From JAYENY01 sp964646075 (GTDB taxonomy: Bacteria; Patescibacteriota; Minisyncoccia; Minisyncoccales; PEYH01): a stretch of DNA of 13,284 bases. The notes beneath the pieces were generated by a model. The model did no database searches. It was not told the origin of the DNA and was given only the letters and a program-made list of their open reading frames with translations. Positions within the stretch are counted from its first letter, which is position 1. Every line of letters begins with the position of its first letter. The stretch lies in NCBI GenBank assembly GCA_964646075.1, contig CAZYBZ010000015.1, forward strand, positions 1 through 13,284, read 5' to 3'. Both the position numbers and the translations under genes were made by a program. Shown here piece by piece: positions 4,335 to 12,301 of the stretch.

Positions 4335-6899
4335 ATGTCAATTTTAAAGAAAATTTTTGGGGATGATAATGAAAAGTATTTAAAAAAAATTTATCCCTTA
4401 GTTGATGAAATTAATGAGCTTGAGAAAAAGATTGAGCGTTTTTCTGATGAGGAATTAAGAGATAGAGTGAAAGAGTTTCAGAAGAAAGTTAAACAGGGGC
4501 TTGGTCTAAACGATATTTTAGTGGAAGTTTTTGCGATAGTGAGAGAGGCGGCAAAGAGAACTTTAAACCAAAGACCTTTTGATGTTCAGTTAATCGGAGG
4601 AATTGTTTTGCACCAAGGAAGGGTGGCAGAAATGAAGACAGGAGAGGGAAAAACATTAGCAGCCACTTTGCCATCTTGCTTAAATGCAATTAGAGGAGAA
4701 GGCGTTCATCTTGTAACGGTCAATGATTATTTAGCAAAAAGAGATACTGTTTGGATGGGGCAAATATATTACGCTCTTGGACTATCTACTGGCTGCTTGG
4801 CTCATGACTCGGCTTACATCTATGACCCTACCTACCAGGAGGAAACTCAAAACTCAAAACTCAAAACTCAAGATCACGGTTTAAAACTTGGAACTGATAA
4901 ACGGGACGAGGAGCGGGATACAGTCGGCGGATTTAAGATAGTTGAAAGTTTTTTGAGGCCAGTTTCAAGGAAAGAGTGTTATCAGACAGATATTGTTTAT
5001 GGTACTAATCATGAATTTGGCTTTGACTATTTGCGAGATAATATGGCTCGTTCGTCAGAGCAGAGAGTTCAGAGAGGAATGCATTATGCCATTATTGACG
5101 AGGTTGATTCTGTTTTGATCGACGAAGCTAGGACGCCAATGATAATTTCGGCTCCTGATATGGAAAGCTCTAAACTTTATGGCGAGTTTTCAAAAATTGT
5201 TCCCAAGTTAAAATCAGAGAGAGATTATGAGATTCATGAAAAAGAAAAAGCAGTTACGCTTACAGACGAAGGAATAGGAGAGATAGAAAAGATTTTAAGC
5301 ATAGAAAATATCTACGAGGAGAAGGGTATAAAATTTTTGCATCATCTGGAGCAGGCGTTACGAGCCGAAGTTTTATTTAAAAAAGACAGGGAATATGTCA
5401 TTAGAGATGGTCAAATTATTATTGTTGATGAATTTACTGGCCGCTTAATGCCTGGCAGGAGATGGTCAGGCGGATTACATCAGGCAGTTGAAGCTAAGGA
5501 GGGTCTTGGTGTTCAGCCAGAATCGCTTACCTTGGCTTCTATTACTCTGCAAAATTATTTTCGGAATTATAAAAAATTATCTGGGATGACAGGAACAGCC
5601 GCTACTTCTGCTGAAGAATTTGAAAAAGTTTATAATCTAGAAGTCGTAATTGTGCCAACGAACAAGCCGATGATAAGGAAATATTTGTCTGATGTTATTT
5701 ATAAGACTGAAGAAGAGAAGCTGCAGGCGATTGTTGAGAAAGTTAAAGCTCTTTATGAAGAGGGCCAGCCAGTCTTACTTGGGACTCGTTCAATTCAGAA
5801 GAATGAAGTTTTGGGCAGATTTTTAGAGGTGGCAGGAATTCCTCATCAGGTTTTGAATGCTAAAAATCACCAGCAAGAAGGAGAAATTATTGCCCAAGCT
5901 GGTCGGCCTAAAGCAGTAACAGTGGCAACTAATATGGCTGGCAGGGGAGTGGACATAATTTTAGGAGGGAGCCCGTTAAACCCGGAGTTAGCAAAGAAAA
6001 TAAAAGATTTAGGAGGGTTGTTTGTCCTGGGTACTGAGCGGCATGAGGCGCGTAGGATTGATAATCAGTTGCGGGGTCGTTCTGGCCGTCAGGGCGATGC
6101 TGGTTCTAGTCAGTTTTTTTTATCTATGGATGATGATTTGATGCGGATTTTTGGCGGGGATAAGATTAAGGGATTAATGGAAAAAATGCGACTTCCTAAT
6201 GGCCAGCCGATTCAAGCAAAATTAATTAGTCAGACAGTAGAAAACGCCCAGGGCAAAATTGAAGGAATGAATTTTGATGCCCGAAAGCATCTTCTAGAGT
6301 ATGATGATGTGGCGAACATCCATCGTAATTCTTTCTACAAAAGACGTAATGAGATTATTGACGCTTCTGAGAATGAGTTGCGTAAAAAAGTTTTAGAAAT
6401 TTTTAGTAAGAGCGGGGCTTCTGAGGATGATTTTCTAAAAAAAGAAAAGGAATTAGGGGAAGAATTTTTAAAGGGAGTGCGATTTGTTTGTCTCCGCGTT
6501 TTTGATTCTCTTTGGATTAATCATTTGACAGAGATGGATTATCTAAGAGATCGGGTTCGACTAAGGGCTTATGGCCAACTTGACCCATTGGTAGAATATA
6601 AAAATGAGGGCTATAAGATGTTTCAGCAATTATTAGAAATGCTAGGAAGAGACATTACTCAAACGGTTTTACGACTTTCAACTCGGGAGAGGCTAGAACA
6701 GTCTGATTTCTTAAGATTTGCTACCCAACAAGGTCCGTCTTCTCTAACAAACCTTTCTCCTTTGACAGGAGCAGGGACCGCTACTAGCGGTAAGGTGGTC
6801 GCCAAGAAAGAACCTGGGCGGAATAATCCTTGTCCCTGCGGCTCAGGTAAGAAATACAAGAAATGCTGTTTATTAACCGAATCGCAACAACAATCTTGA
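4335..6899 (+). CDS. secA: Preprotein translocase ATPase SecA
   Basis: The motor that drives unfolded preproteins through SecYEG. The 854 residues carry the full domain order: nucleotide-binding domain 1 with GEGKT (Walker A, 103-107), DYLAKRD (131-137), the DEVD box (255-258) and IDEART (262-267); the preprotein-crosslinking region; EFTGRLMPGRRWSGGLHQAV (366-385); MTGTAATSAEEF (418-429); nucleotide-binding domain 2 with TNMAGRGVDI (532-541) and QLRGRSGRQGD (578-588); the scaffold and wing region; and a C-terminal zinc-binding SEC-C motif (CPCGSG...CC; Cys833, 835, 844, 845) that binds SecB or the ribosome in other bacteria. An insert at about residues 170-187 is built partly from a 7-bp tandem repeat; the following DEERDTVGGFKIVESFLRP stretch is normal for CPR-type SecA. 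The gene is intact. Confidence 0.98.
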   Translation: MSILKKIFGDDNEKYLKKIYPLVDEINELEKKIERFSDEELRDRVKEFQKKVKQGLGLNDILVEVFAIVREAAKRTLNQRPFDVQLIGGIVLHQGRVAEMKTGEGKTLAATLPSCLNAIRGEGVHLVTVNDYLAKRDTVWMGQIYYALGLSTGCLAHDSAYIYDPTYQEETQNSKLKTQDHGLKLGTDKRDEERDTVGGFKIVESFLRPVSRKECYQTDIVYGTNHEFGFDYLRDNMARSSEQRVQRGMHYAIIDEVDSVLIDEARTPMIISAPDMESSKLYGEFSKIVPKLKSERDYEIHEKEKAVTLTDEGIGEIEKILSIENIYEEKGIKFLHHLEQALRAEVLFKKDREYVIRDGQIIIVDEFTGRLMPGRRWSGGLHQAVEAKEGLGVQPESLTLASITLQNYFRNYKKLSGMTGTAATSAEEFEKVYNLEVVIVPTNKPMIRKYLSDVIYKTEEEKLQAIVEKVKALYEEGQPVLLGTRSIQKNEVLGRFLEVAGIPHQVLNAKNHQQEGEIIAQAGRPKAVTVATNMAGRGVDIILGGSPLNPELAKKIKDLGGLFVLGTERHEARRIDNQLRGRSGRQGDAGSSQFFLSMDDDLMRIFGGDKIKGLMEKMRLPNGQPIQAKLISQTVENAQGKIEGMNFDARKHLLEYDDVANIHRNSFYKRRNEIIDASENELRKKVLEIFSKSGASEDDFLKKEKELGEEFLKGVRFVCLRVFDSLWINHLTEMDYLRDRVRLRAYGQLDPLVEYKNEGYKMFQQLLEMLGRDITQTVLRLSTRERLEQSDFLRFATQQGPSSLTNLSPLTGAGTATSGKVVAKKEPGRNNPCPCGSGKKYKKCCLLTESQQQS
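4843..4870 (+). repeat. Heptanucleotide tandem repeat (AAACTCA x4) inside secA
   Basis: Four perfect copies of AAACTCA lie in the coding sequence and encode roughly residues 170-179 (QNSKLKTQ) of SecA, in a surface insert before the DYLRDNM region. The unit is not a multiple of three, so the loss or gain of one copy would shift the frame. Confidence 0.9.
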
Positions 6900-6957
6900 T
6901 GAGACAGGGTCTCCTGTAAAGGTTTTATATCTATTTTATACTGGGTAAAACTTGCTA

Positions 6958-6986
6958 TTGACTTTTTATTTTTTTATGGCTACAAT
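6958..6986 (+). promoter_or_regulatory. secD promoter, leaderless
   Basis: TTGACT (6958-6963), a 17-bp spacer, and TACAAT (6981-6986) form a near-consensus sigma70-type promoter. The -10 box ends only 6 bp before the ATG at 6993, so the transcript start should coincide with the start codon and leave no room for a Shine-Dalgarno site. Confidence 0.8.
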
Positions 6987-6992
6987 AGTTAA

Positions 6993-8348
6993 ATGGCAAA
7001 GAAATTTTTTAAACTTATTAGTATTGTTGTTATCCTGTTAGGCTTTCTGTCGGCTATTTTTATTGAGCCGAGATTTTATAATCAAGGGATTGATCATATT
7101 AATGAAAAATTAGATTGGTCTCTTCCTCATTTTTGGGAGAGGCCCTTTCAACTAGGTCTTGATTTAAAAGGGGGAGTAGAGTTGCTTTATGAAGCGGATT
7201 TATCTGAGATAGAGCCAGAAAATCACGCTCAAGCGATGGAGGGACTGAGAGACGTGATTGAGAGGAGAATAAACATCTTGGGCGTAAGAGAACCAGAGGT
7301 TGAGACGGTTCAAAAAGGTGCTCGCCACCGTTTGAAGGTAAGGATTCCAGGGATAACAGACCCTCGGGAAGCGATTAGAGAGATAGGCAGAACTCCTTTT
7401 TTAGAATTTCAAGAGCAAAGACCGGATTATCAGGAGATTTTGGAACGAAATCAAGAAGTACTTGAAACAGGAGAGGGGATGATGGAAAGTCCTTTCCAGT
7501 CAACTGGATTAACTGGCAGATACTTGGAGAGGGCGACAGTTGATTTTGATCCCAATACTTTTGAACCAATGGTTAGCATTCAGTTTAACGAAGAAGGAGC
7601 AAAGATTTTTGAGACATTGACAGGAAGGAATATAGGTCGGCCCGTGGCTATTCTCATCGATGGGAATATGATTTCTTCTCCAGTGGTAAGGACTAGGATC
7701 TCTGGAGGCAGGGCTCAAATTAGCGGGGGATTTACTTTTGATGAAGCAAATTATTTAGCTCGGAATCTTAATGCGGGCGCTTTGCCTGTGCCGATAGGCG
7801 AACCAATCTCTCAAATAACGATAGGGCCAACCTTAGGAATGATTTCTTTACAAAAGAGCTTAATGGCTGGATTAATTGGTTTTTTGGCAATTGTTATTTT
7901 TCTTTTAATTTTTTATAGACTGCCTGGATTATTGGCGGCCGCGGCTCTTTTAATCTATATTGTTTTTCTCCTTGCGACATTTAAATTGATTCCTATTACC
8001 GCAACATTGTCCGGAATTGGGGGACTTATTTTGTCTTTAGGAATGGCGGTTGATGCTAATATTTTAATTTTTTCTCGCTTAAGAGAAGAGCTAAAGATGG
8101 GCAAGGATTTGCCGCAGGCTATTGAAGAAGGCTTTAATCGGGCTTGGCCATCAATAAGAGATGGTAATTTAACGACCCTCTTAGTTGGTTTTATTCTGTT
8201 TGGAGTGGGAACAAGCTTCGTTCAAGGGTTTGCTGCTGCCTTGAATATTGGTATTCTGTTCAGCATGTTTTCAGCTGTTTTTGTGACAAGAAGTTTCTTG
8301 ATTAGCATTTCGGGGAGTCGGTTAAGAAAGATTAAATGGTTATGGTAA
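6993..8348 (+). CDS. secD: Protein translocase subunit SecD
   Basis: Works with SecF as a proton-driven helper that pulls exported proteins through SecYEG and releases them outside the membrane. The 451 residues show one N-terminal transmembrane helix (about 8-25), the conserved PFQLGLDLKGG (51-61), a large external domain with the P1-type fold (VIERRINILGVREPEVETV, about 88-106), a head segment ending in GGFTFDEANYLARNLNAGALPVP (about 245-267), and five further helices from about residue 288, including the GMAVDANILIFSRLREEL signature (350-367) with Asp354, the proposed proton-transfer residue. Length and order fit a stand-alone SecD. Its own promoter precedes it, and secF follows after 86 bp. 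Confidence 0.97.
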   Translation: MAKKFFKLISIVVILLGFLSAIFIEPRFYNQGIDHINEKLDWSLPHFWERPFQLGLDLKGGVELLYEADLSEIEPENHAQAMEGLRDVIERRINILGVREPEVETVQKGARHRLKVRIPGITDPREAIREIGRTPFLEFQEQRPDYQEILERNQEVLETGEGMMESPFQSTGLTGRYLERATVDFDPNTFEPMVSIQFNEEGAKIFETLTGRNIGRPVAILIDGNMISSPVVRTRISGGRAQISGGFTFDEANYLARNLNAGALPVPIGEPISQITIGPTLGMISLQKSLMAGLIGFLAIVIFLLIFYRLPGLLAAAALLIYIVFLLATFKLIPITATLSGIGGLILSLGMAVDANILIFSRLREELKMGKDLPQAIEEGFNRAWPSIRDGNLTTLLVGFILFGVGTSFVQGFAAALNIGILFSMFSAVFVTRSFLISISGSRLRKIKWLW

Positions 8349-8422
8349 GAATGGTTAAAAATTATAGGAATGGAGAAAAGTCTAAAAACAGGGAAGTCTG
8401 CTCTAGACGAAAAGAGCGCTAA

Positions 8423-8428
8423 TATAAT
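8423..8428 (+). promoter_or_regulatory. -10 box of secF, probably leaderless
   Basis: A perfect TATAAT lies 6 bp before the secF ATG at 8435, the same spacing as at secD. The -35 region 17 bp upstream (about 8400-8405) is poor, so the promoter may be weak or of another type, and secF may also be read through from secD. Confidence 0.55.
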
Positions 8429-8434
8429 GGAACT

Positions 8435-9340
8435 ATGAAATTTCCTTTTATAAAATATTCTAAAATTTATTTTCTATTCTCTGGGATTATGGTCGCGACG
8501 AGTCTTGCGGCGATTGTTTTTTTCGGTTTTAATTGGGGGGTTGATTTTGTCGGAGGGACTATTCTAAGAGTCGTTTATATAGGAGAGAGACCGACAACTA
8601 AGGAATTGTCTCAGGAACTTTATTCTTCACTCGGTTTAGAAAATCTTTCTATTCGTTTCTCTGGAGAGAAGGGCGTTGTTATTCGAATGATAGAGATTTC
8701 TTCAGCAGAGAAGAATGAATTATTAAGTTTTTTTCACGAATCACCCGATGTAGACAATGAAGCTATCAGCCTTGAGTTGGTTAGTCCGCTTATTGGAAGA
8801 GAAAGTAAGGCAAAAGCAGGGAGAGCAATTTTGCTTTCTATTATCGCTATTATTTTATATGTCGCCTTCATCTTTAGAAAAGTTTCGAAAGCAGTTAAAT
8901 CCTGGCAATATGGAATAGCCACGGTTATTGCCCTGGTGCACGATGTTCTAATCCCTTTAGGATTAATCGCGGTTCTAGGATCTTTTCTTGGAGTAGAATT
9001 TTCAATTCCAATTTTAACCGCTTTGCTGATTATCTTTGGTTATTCGGTTAACGACACAGTGGTTGTTTTTGACAGGATTAGAGAGAATCTCATTCACGGA
9101 AGTGGCGTCACTTTTGAGGAAGTCGTTGACGAAAGCTTAAATCAGACATTGGTTCGCTCTATTAACACCTCTCTAACTACCTTGTTTGTGCTTTTCTCAA
9201 TTTTCTTTTTTGGAGGAGCAATTTTAACTTATTTTTCTTTAGTCCTGATTATTGGAGTGATTGCCGGAACCTATTCTTCAATCTTTTTAGCAAGCCCCTT
9301 GCTAACATGGTGGCTTTCTCTTCAACAGGCTAAGAGATAA
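8435..9340 (+). CDS. secF: Protein translocase subunit SecF
   Basis: Partner of SecD in the membrane. The 301 residues have the SecF plan: one helix (about 11-30), then the NWGVDFVGGT motif (33-42), a small external domain (about 43-125), and five helices from about residue 130. The hallmark FGYSVNDTVVVFDRIREN (201-218) carries Asp207 and the Asp213-Arg214 pair linked with proton coupling. The family length is about 300 residues, so the protein is complete. secD and secF are adjacent but separate genes rather than the fused secDF of many Firmicutes. The ATG at 8435 gives the standard short cytosolic start. Confidence 0.96.
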   Translation: MKFPFIKYSKIYFLFSGIMVATSLAAIVFFGFNWGVDFVGGTILRVVYIGERPTTKELSQELYSSLGLENLSIRFSGEKGVVIRMIEISSAEKNELLSFFHESPDVDNEAISLELVSPLIGRESKAKAGRAILLSIIAIILYVAFIFRKVSKAVKSWQYGIATVIALVHDVLIPLGLIAVLGSFLGVEFSIPILTALLIIFGYSVNDTVVVFDRIRENLIHGSGVTFEEVVDESLNQTLVRSINTSLTTLFVLFSIFFFGGAILTYFSLVLIIGVIAGTYSSIFLASPLLTWWLSLQQAKR

Positions 9341-9375
9341 TTAAAAAGTAGCGATAATTAATAGTTATAAAAAAT

Positions 9376-10389
9376 ATGCTAATAGATTATGAGAAAATTT
9401 GTGAAAATATTTTTCAGGAATTGAGTCCTAGAAAAAAAGAGATTTTAAAGAAGAGGTTTGGGCTTGTGACTGACAAGAGCTTAACTCTTCAAGCAATTGG
9501 TGATGATATTGGTATTACTCGCGAAAGGGTTCGCCAAATAGAGAGCGACGCTTTTGAATATCTTCGCCAGACCCAAGGTGCTAAATTAGAAAAAATCTTT
9601 CAATATTTTTCAGATTATTTCAAGAGGCAGGGAGGACTGAGACAAGAAGGAACTTTGCTTAAAGACCTAGGTGAAGATAAATTTCAAAATCATGTCTTGC
9701 TTTTATTAAGCATAGGTGATGATTTTAGTAAATTTAGAGAAACAGAAGAGTTTTATTCTTTTTGGAGCATTCAGCCTGAATCCTTTGAGCAAGCAAAGAA
9801 TGTTATCAAGAATATTATTGGAGAGTTTAGGCAGAGAGACTCTCTTATGGAGATAGAGGCCCTGGGCGAAAGAATTTCTTTTGACATAGAGATTCCGATT
9901 CTAATCTCATATATTGATATTTCTAAGATTGTTTTTCAGTCTCCTTTTGGCGAGTATGGTTTGATTCAATGGCCAGAGATTAATCTTCGAGGGATTAAAG
10001 ATAGGGCATATTCAGTCCTTAAAAAAGAAAAGAAACCCTTGCATTTTACTGAGATTGCGCAGTTGATAAGTAAATTGCCACCTGTTTTTAAGAAAGCCTT
10101 ATCAGAAAGTGTTCATAACGAATTAATAAGGAATGAAAAATTTGTCCTTGTTGGTCGAGGCATTTATGCTTTGAAAGAGTGGGGATATCAACAGGGGACG
10201 GTTAAAGAGGTTATTGTTAATATTCTTAAAAAAAATAAAAAAAGTCTTTCCGTAGATGAAATTATTAAGATGGTTCTTACTCAAAGACAAGTCAAGGGAA
10301 GCACTATTGTCCTTAATTTACAAAATAAAGAGCTTTTTGAAAAAAATGAGGATGGTGAGTATGGCTTAACAGAACTTCATTTAGGCTAA
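9376..10389 (+). CDS. Sigma-70 region 4-like protein with HARE-HTH domain(s)
   Basis: The 337 residues begin with a sigma-70 region 4 helix-turn-helix (about 15-66: LSPRKKEILKKRFGL, then TLQAIGDDIGITRERVRQIESDAFEYLR), the part of sigma factors that reads -35 boxes. No region 2 is present, so it cannot open promoters as a normal sigma factor. After a middle segment of unclear fold (about 67-200), a HARE-HTH-like winged helix appears (about 206-267: IKDRAYSVLKKEKKPLHFTEIAQ ... VLVGRGIYAL), and a second similar unit follows (about 275-332). HARE domains occur in the RNA polymerase delta subunit. I infer a transcription regulator or RNA polymerase accessory factor. A TATAA-like box at 9365-9370 is too close to ATG 9376 to be sure of. 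The next gene starts 8 bp downstream, so they are probably co-transcribed. Confidence 0.75.
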   Translation: MLIDYEKICENIFQELSPRKKEILKKRFGLVTDKSLTLQAIGDDIGITRERVRQIESDAFEYLRQTQGAKLEKIFQYFSDYFKRQGGLRQEGTLLKDLGEDKFQNHVLLLLSIGDDFSKFRETEEFYSFWSIQPESFEQAKNVIKNIIGEFRQRDSLMEIEALGERISFDIEIPILISYIDISKIVFQSPFGEYGLIQWPEINLRGIKDRAYSVLKKEKKPLHFTEIAQLISKLPPVFKKALSESVHNELIRNEKFVLVGRGIYALKEWGYQQGTVKEVIVNILKKNKKSLSVDEIIKMVLTQRQVKGSTIVLNLQNKELFEKNEDGEYGLTELHLG

Positions 10390-10397
10390 TAATTTTA

Positions 10398-11690
10398 ATG
10401 GGAATTTTTTATTCTATTCTTATTTCTATCTGGGAAGTCTTCAGAGCCTGGTCATGGGTTTTATTGCCTTTTATTTTATGGCGTCCTCTTTCGTATCTCT
10501 GGCTTTGGTGGCGTAATGAGAAATTTGCGGAAGGGGTACAAAATATTTTATTAGAACTTAAAATGCCCCGAGAAGTCAAGAGGCCTTTTCGAGCGATGGA
10601 GCAAGTTTTTGCCGGCCTCTGGATGTTTTACGACCCAGCTGATTGGTATGAAAAATGGTGGGAGGGAAAGTTTCAAGTATCTTTTTGCTTAGAGATTGTC
10701 AGTATCGGTGGAGACATTCATTTTTTTTTAAGAACTCCAAAAGCCCTACGAAATCTAGTTGAATCAAGTATTTATTCTCAATATCCGGAAGTGGAAATTT
10801 CAGAAGTAGAGGATTATACTCAAAATATTCCGAAAGATATTCCTAATAAGAAATGGGATTTGTGGGGGACTGATTATGAAACTATAAAATCAGATATCTA
10901 CCCCATTAAGACTTATTCTAAATTTTTTGAAGAGAGTCCAGTTGATAAAGAGGAAAAAAGGATAGAGCCAATGGCTGCTCTTTTAGAGGGTTTAGCAAAA
11001 GTCAATCCGGGTGAGCAGATTTGGGTCCAGATAAGAGTTAAGCCAATTACTGTTGGGGAGAATGATTATAAGGGTAGGGCTGAAAAAGAAATTAATAAGT
11101 TAACTAATAGGCCTGACAAGGAAAAGAAAAAGAACTATCCGGTCATTAGAGAAGCGCTTAATGTCTTAATTACCCAAGGGGCTGAAGAAGAAAAGAAAGA
11201 AGAAGCATTTTTGCCGCCTGAGATGAAATTAACTCCTGGTGAAAAACAGGTTGTTGCAGAAATAGAGAATAAGGTTTCAAAAACAATGTTTGATTGTTAT
11301 ATTAGATTTATTATCTTAGGCGAAAAGGGGAAATGGAACAAGGCAAATTTGAAAAATGTTTTAGGCTTTTTTGCTAATTTTAATACTGGGAATCTTAATG
11401 CTCTGAAGCCCTGGGCGCCGAGTATCACTAAGATTCATAAGCATGAGCGATTTTTTTTAAATATATTTTTTCATAATTCTTTGCTTTATTTACGTAAAAG
11501 AAAATTATTAAGAAGGTATTTGAATCGACACAATTATTTTTTTCCTAAGTCTGATAAAACCATTATTTTTAACACCGAAGAGTTGGCAACAATGTACCAT
11601 TTCCTTGGTCGAGAAGCGGTACCAGCCCCAATGGTTCAAAGGGTCGAATCTAAAAAAGTTGAACCACCGCCTACTCTGCCAACAGAATAG
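10398..11690 (+). CDS. Membrane-anchored protein of unknown function (DUF8128-like), partner of a VirD4/TraG-type ATPase
   Basis: The 430 residues start with a hydrophobic, tryptophan-rich segment (about 4-36) that anchors the protein in the membrane. The rest is a soluble domain with alternating strands (VSFCLEIVSIGGDIHFFLRTPKALRNLVESSIYSQYP) and a charged linker (about 240-275), resembling the membrane component that commonly sits next to a VirD4/TraG-like ATPase in CPR bacteria and archaea; the DUF8128 name is from memory. No enzyme motif is visible. It follows the regulator gene by 8 bp and precedes the ATPase by 134 bp, so a shared role in DNA or protein movement across the membrane is likely but unproven. 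Confidence 0.65.
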   Translation: MGIFYSILISIWEVFRAWSWVLLPFILWRPLSYLWLWWRNEKFAEGVQNILLELKMPREVKRPFRAMEQVFAGLWMFYDPADWYEKWWEGKFQVSFCLEIVSIGGDIHFFLRTPKALRNLVESSIYSQYPEVEISEVEDYTQNIPKDIPNKKWDLWGTDYETIKSDIYPIKTYSKFFEESPVDKEEKRIEPMAALLEGLAKVNPGEQIWVQIRVKPITVGENDYKGRAEKEINKLTNRPDKEKKKNYPVIREALNVLITQGAEEEKKEEAFLPPEMKLTPGEKQVVAEIENKVSKTMFDCYIRFIILGEKGKWNKANLKNVLGFFANFNTGNLNALKPWAPSITKIHKHERFFLNIFFHNSLLYLRKRKLLRRYLNRHNYFFPKSDKTIIFNTEELATMYHFLGREAVPAPMVQRVESKKVEPPPTLPTE

Positions 11691-11824
11691 GGTTAAGTAA
11701 TTAAGTAACTAAACAATTCCTTTCACTTTTGCTTTTTTATTGGAGGGGGCGGGGATAGGATGAGAAAGACAAATGGCGAGACAAATGATAAGATAGAGAA
11801 TGATAAATAATAAATAATAAATTT
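11691..11824 (+). other. Intergenic spacer with several short tandem repeats
   Basis: The spacer carries TTAAGTAA twice in tandem (11693-11708), AGACAAATG twice with period 12 (11767-11787), and a period-7 repeat of TAAATAA (11804-11824, 2.6 copies) that runs right up to the ATPase start codon. A G-rich patch (11742-11754) sits in the middle. No convincing -35/-10 pair or terminator was found. A 16-codon frame at 11760-11810 is not supported as a gene. Confidence 0.7.
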
Positions 11825-12301
11825 ATGCTAGGAAAAGAGATAAATTTTTTTGCTGAAACTAATTTTCGACAAAGCGGGAAAAAGTTTGGTATTAAAGTAA
11901 ACGATCGGCGTCGCCATTTTTATGTTATTGGTAAAACTGGTATGGGTAAAACAGTGATGATTTCCAATATGCTGATACAAGACATTTTGAATGGAGAAGG
12001 GGTTGCTTTTATTGACCCCCATGGAGACGCGGCCGAAGCTTTGTTAGAACATATCCCAGAAGATAGAATAAAAGATGTTGTCTATTTTAATCCTTCTGAC
12101 CTAGATTATCCAATTGGTTTCAATATTATGGAAGCTCAAAATTCAGAAACTCGGCACCTGATAGCTGGCGGATTGATGGGGGTTTTTAAGAAAATTTGGC
12201 CTGATGTCTGGTCAGCTAGAATGGAGTATATTCTTCATAATTGCATATTAGCTCTTCTAGAATATCCCGATTCAACCTTGCTTTGTATTAATCCTCTCTG
12301 A
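11825..12301 (+). CDS. VirD4/TraG-like translocation ATPase, N-terminal fragment (frameshifted gene)
   Basis: The 158-residue frame holds the front of a P-loop ATPase of the type IV coupling protein / HerA-like class: GKTGMGKT (Walker A, 36-43) in RHFYVIGKTGMGKTVMISNM, followed by AFIDPHGDAAEALL (about 61-74), DVVYFNPSD (about 84-92) and FNIMEA (about 99-104). Such ATPases form hexamers that pump DNA or protein at the membrane. The frame ends in TGA at 12299-12301 after an abrupt change to LLCINPL, while the rest of the protein continues in the +1 frame from 12300, so the gene is split. The break lies in CTCTCT (12294-12299). The upstream spacer is AT-rich with no Shine-Dalgarno site. Confidence 0.85.
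   Translation: MLGKEINFFAETNFRQSGKKFGIKVNDRRRHFYVIGKTGMGKTVMISNMLIQDILNGEGVAFIDPHGDAAEALLEHIPEDRIKDVVYFNPSDLDYPIGFNIMEAQNSETRHLIAGGLMGVFKKIWPDVWSARMEYILHNCILALLEYPDSTLLCINPL

Noticed and set aside
6904..6917. Terminator after secA (ACAGG/CCTGT hairpin)
   Set aside because: The 5-bp stem is not followed by a T-run, so termination here is not supported.
11760..11810. A 16-codon leader peptide before the ATPase gene
   Set aside because: It is made of repeat sequence, has no well-placed ribosome binding site and shows no coding signature.
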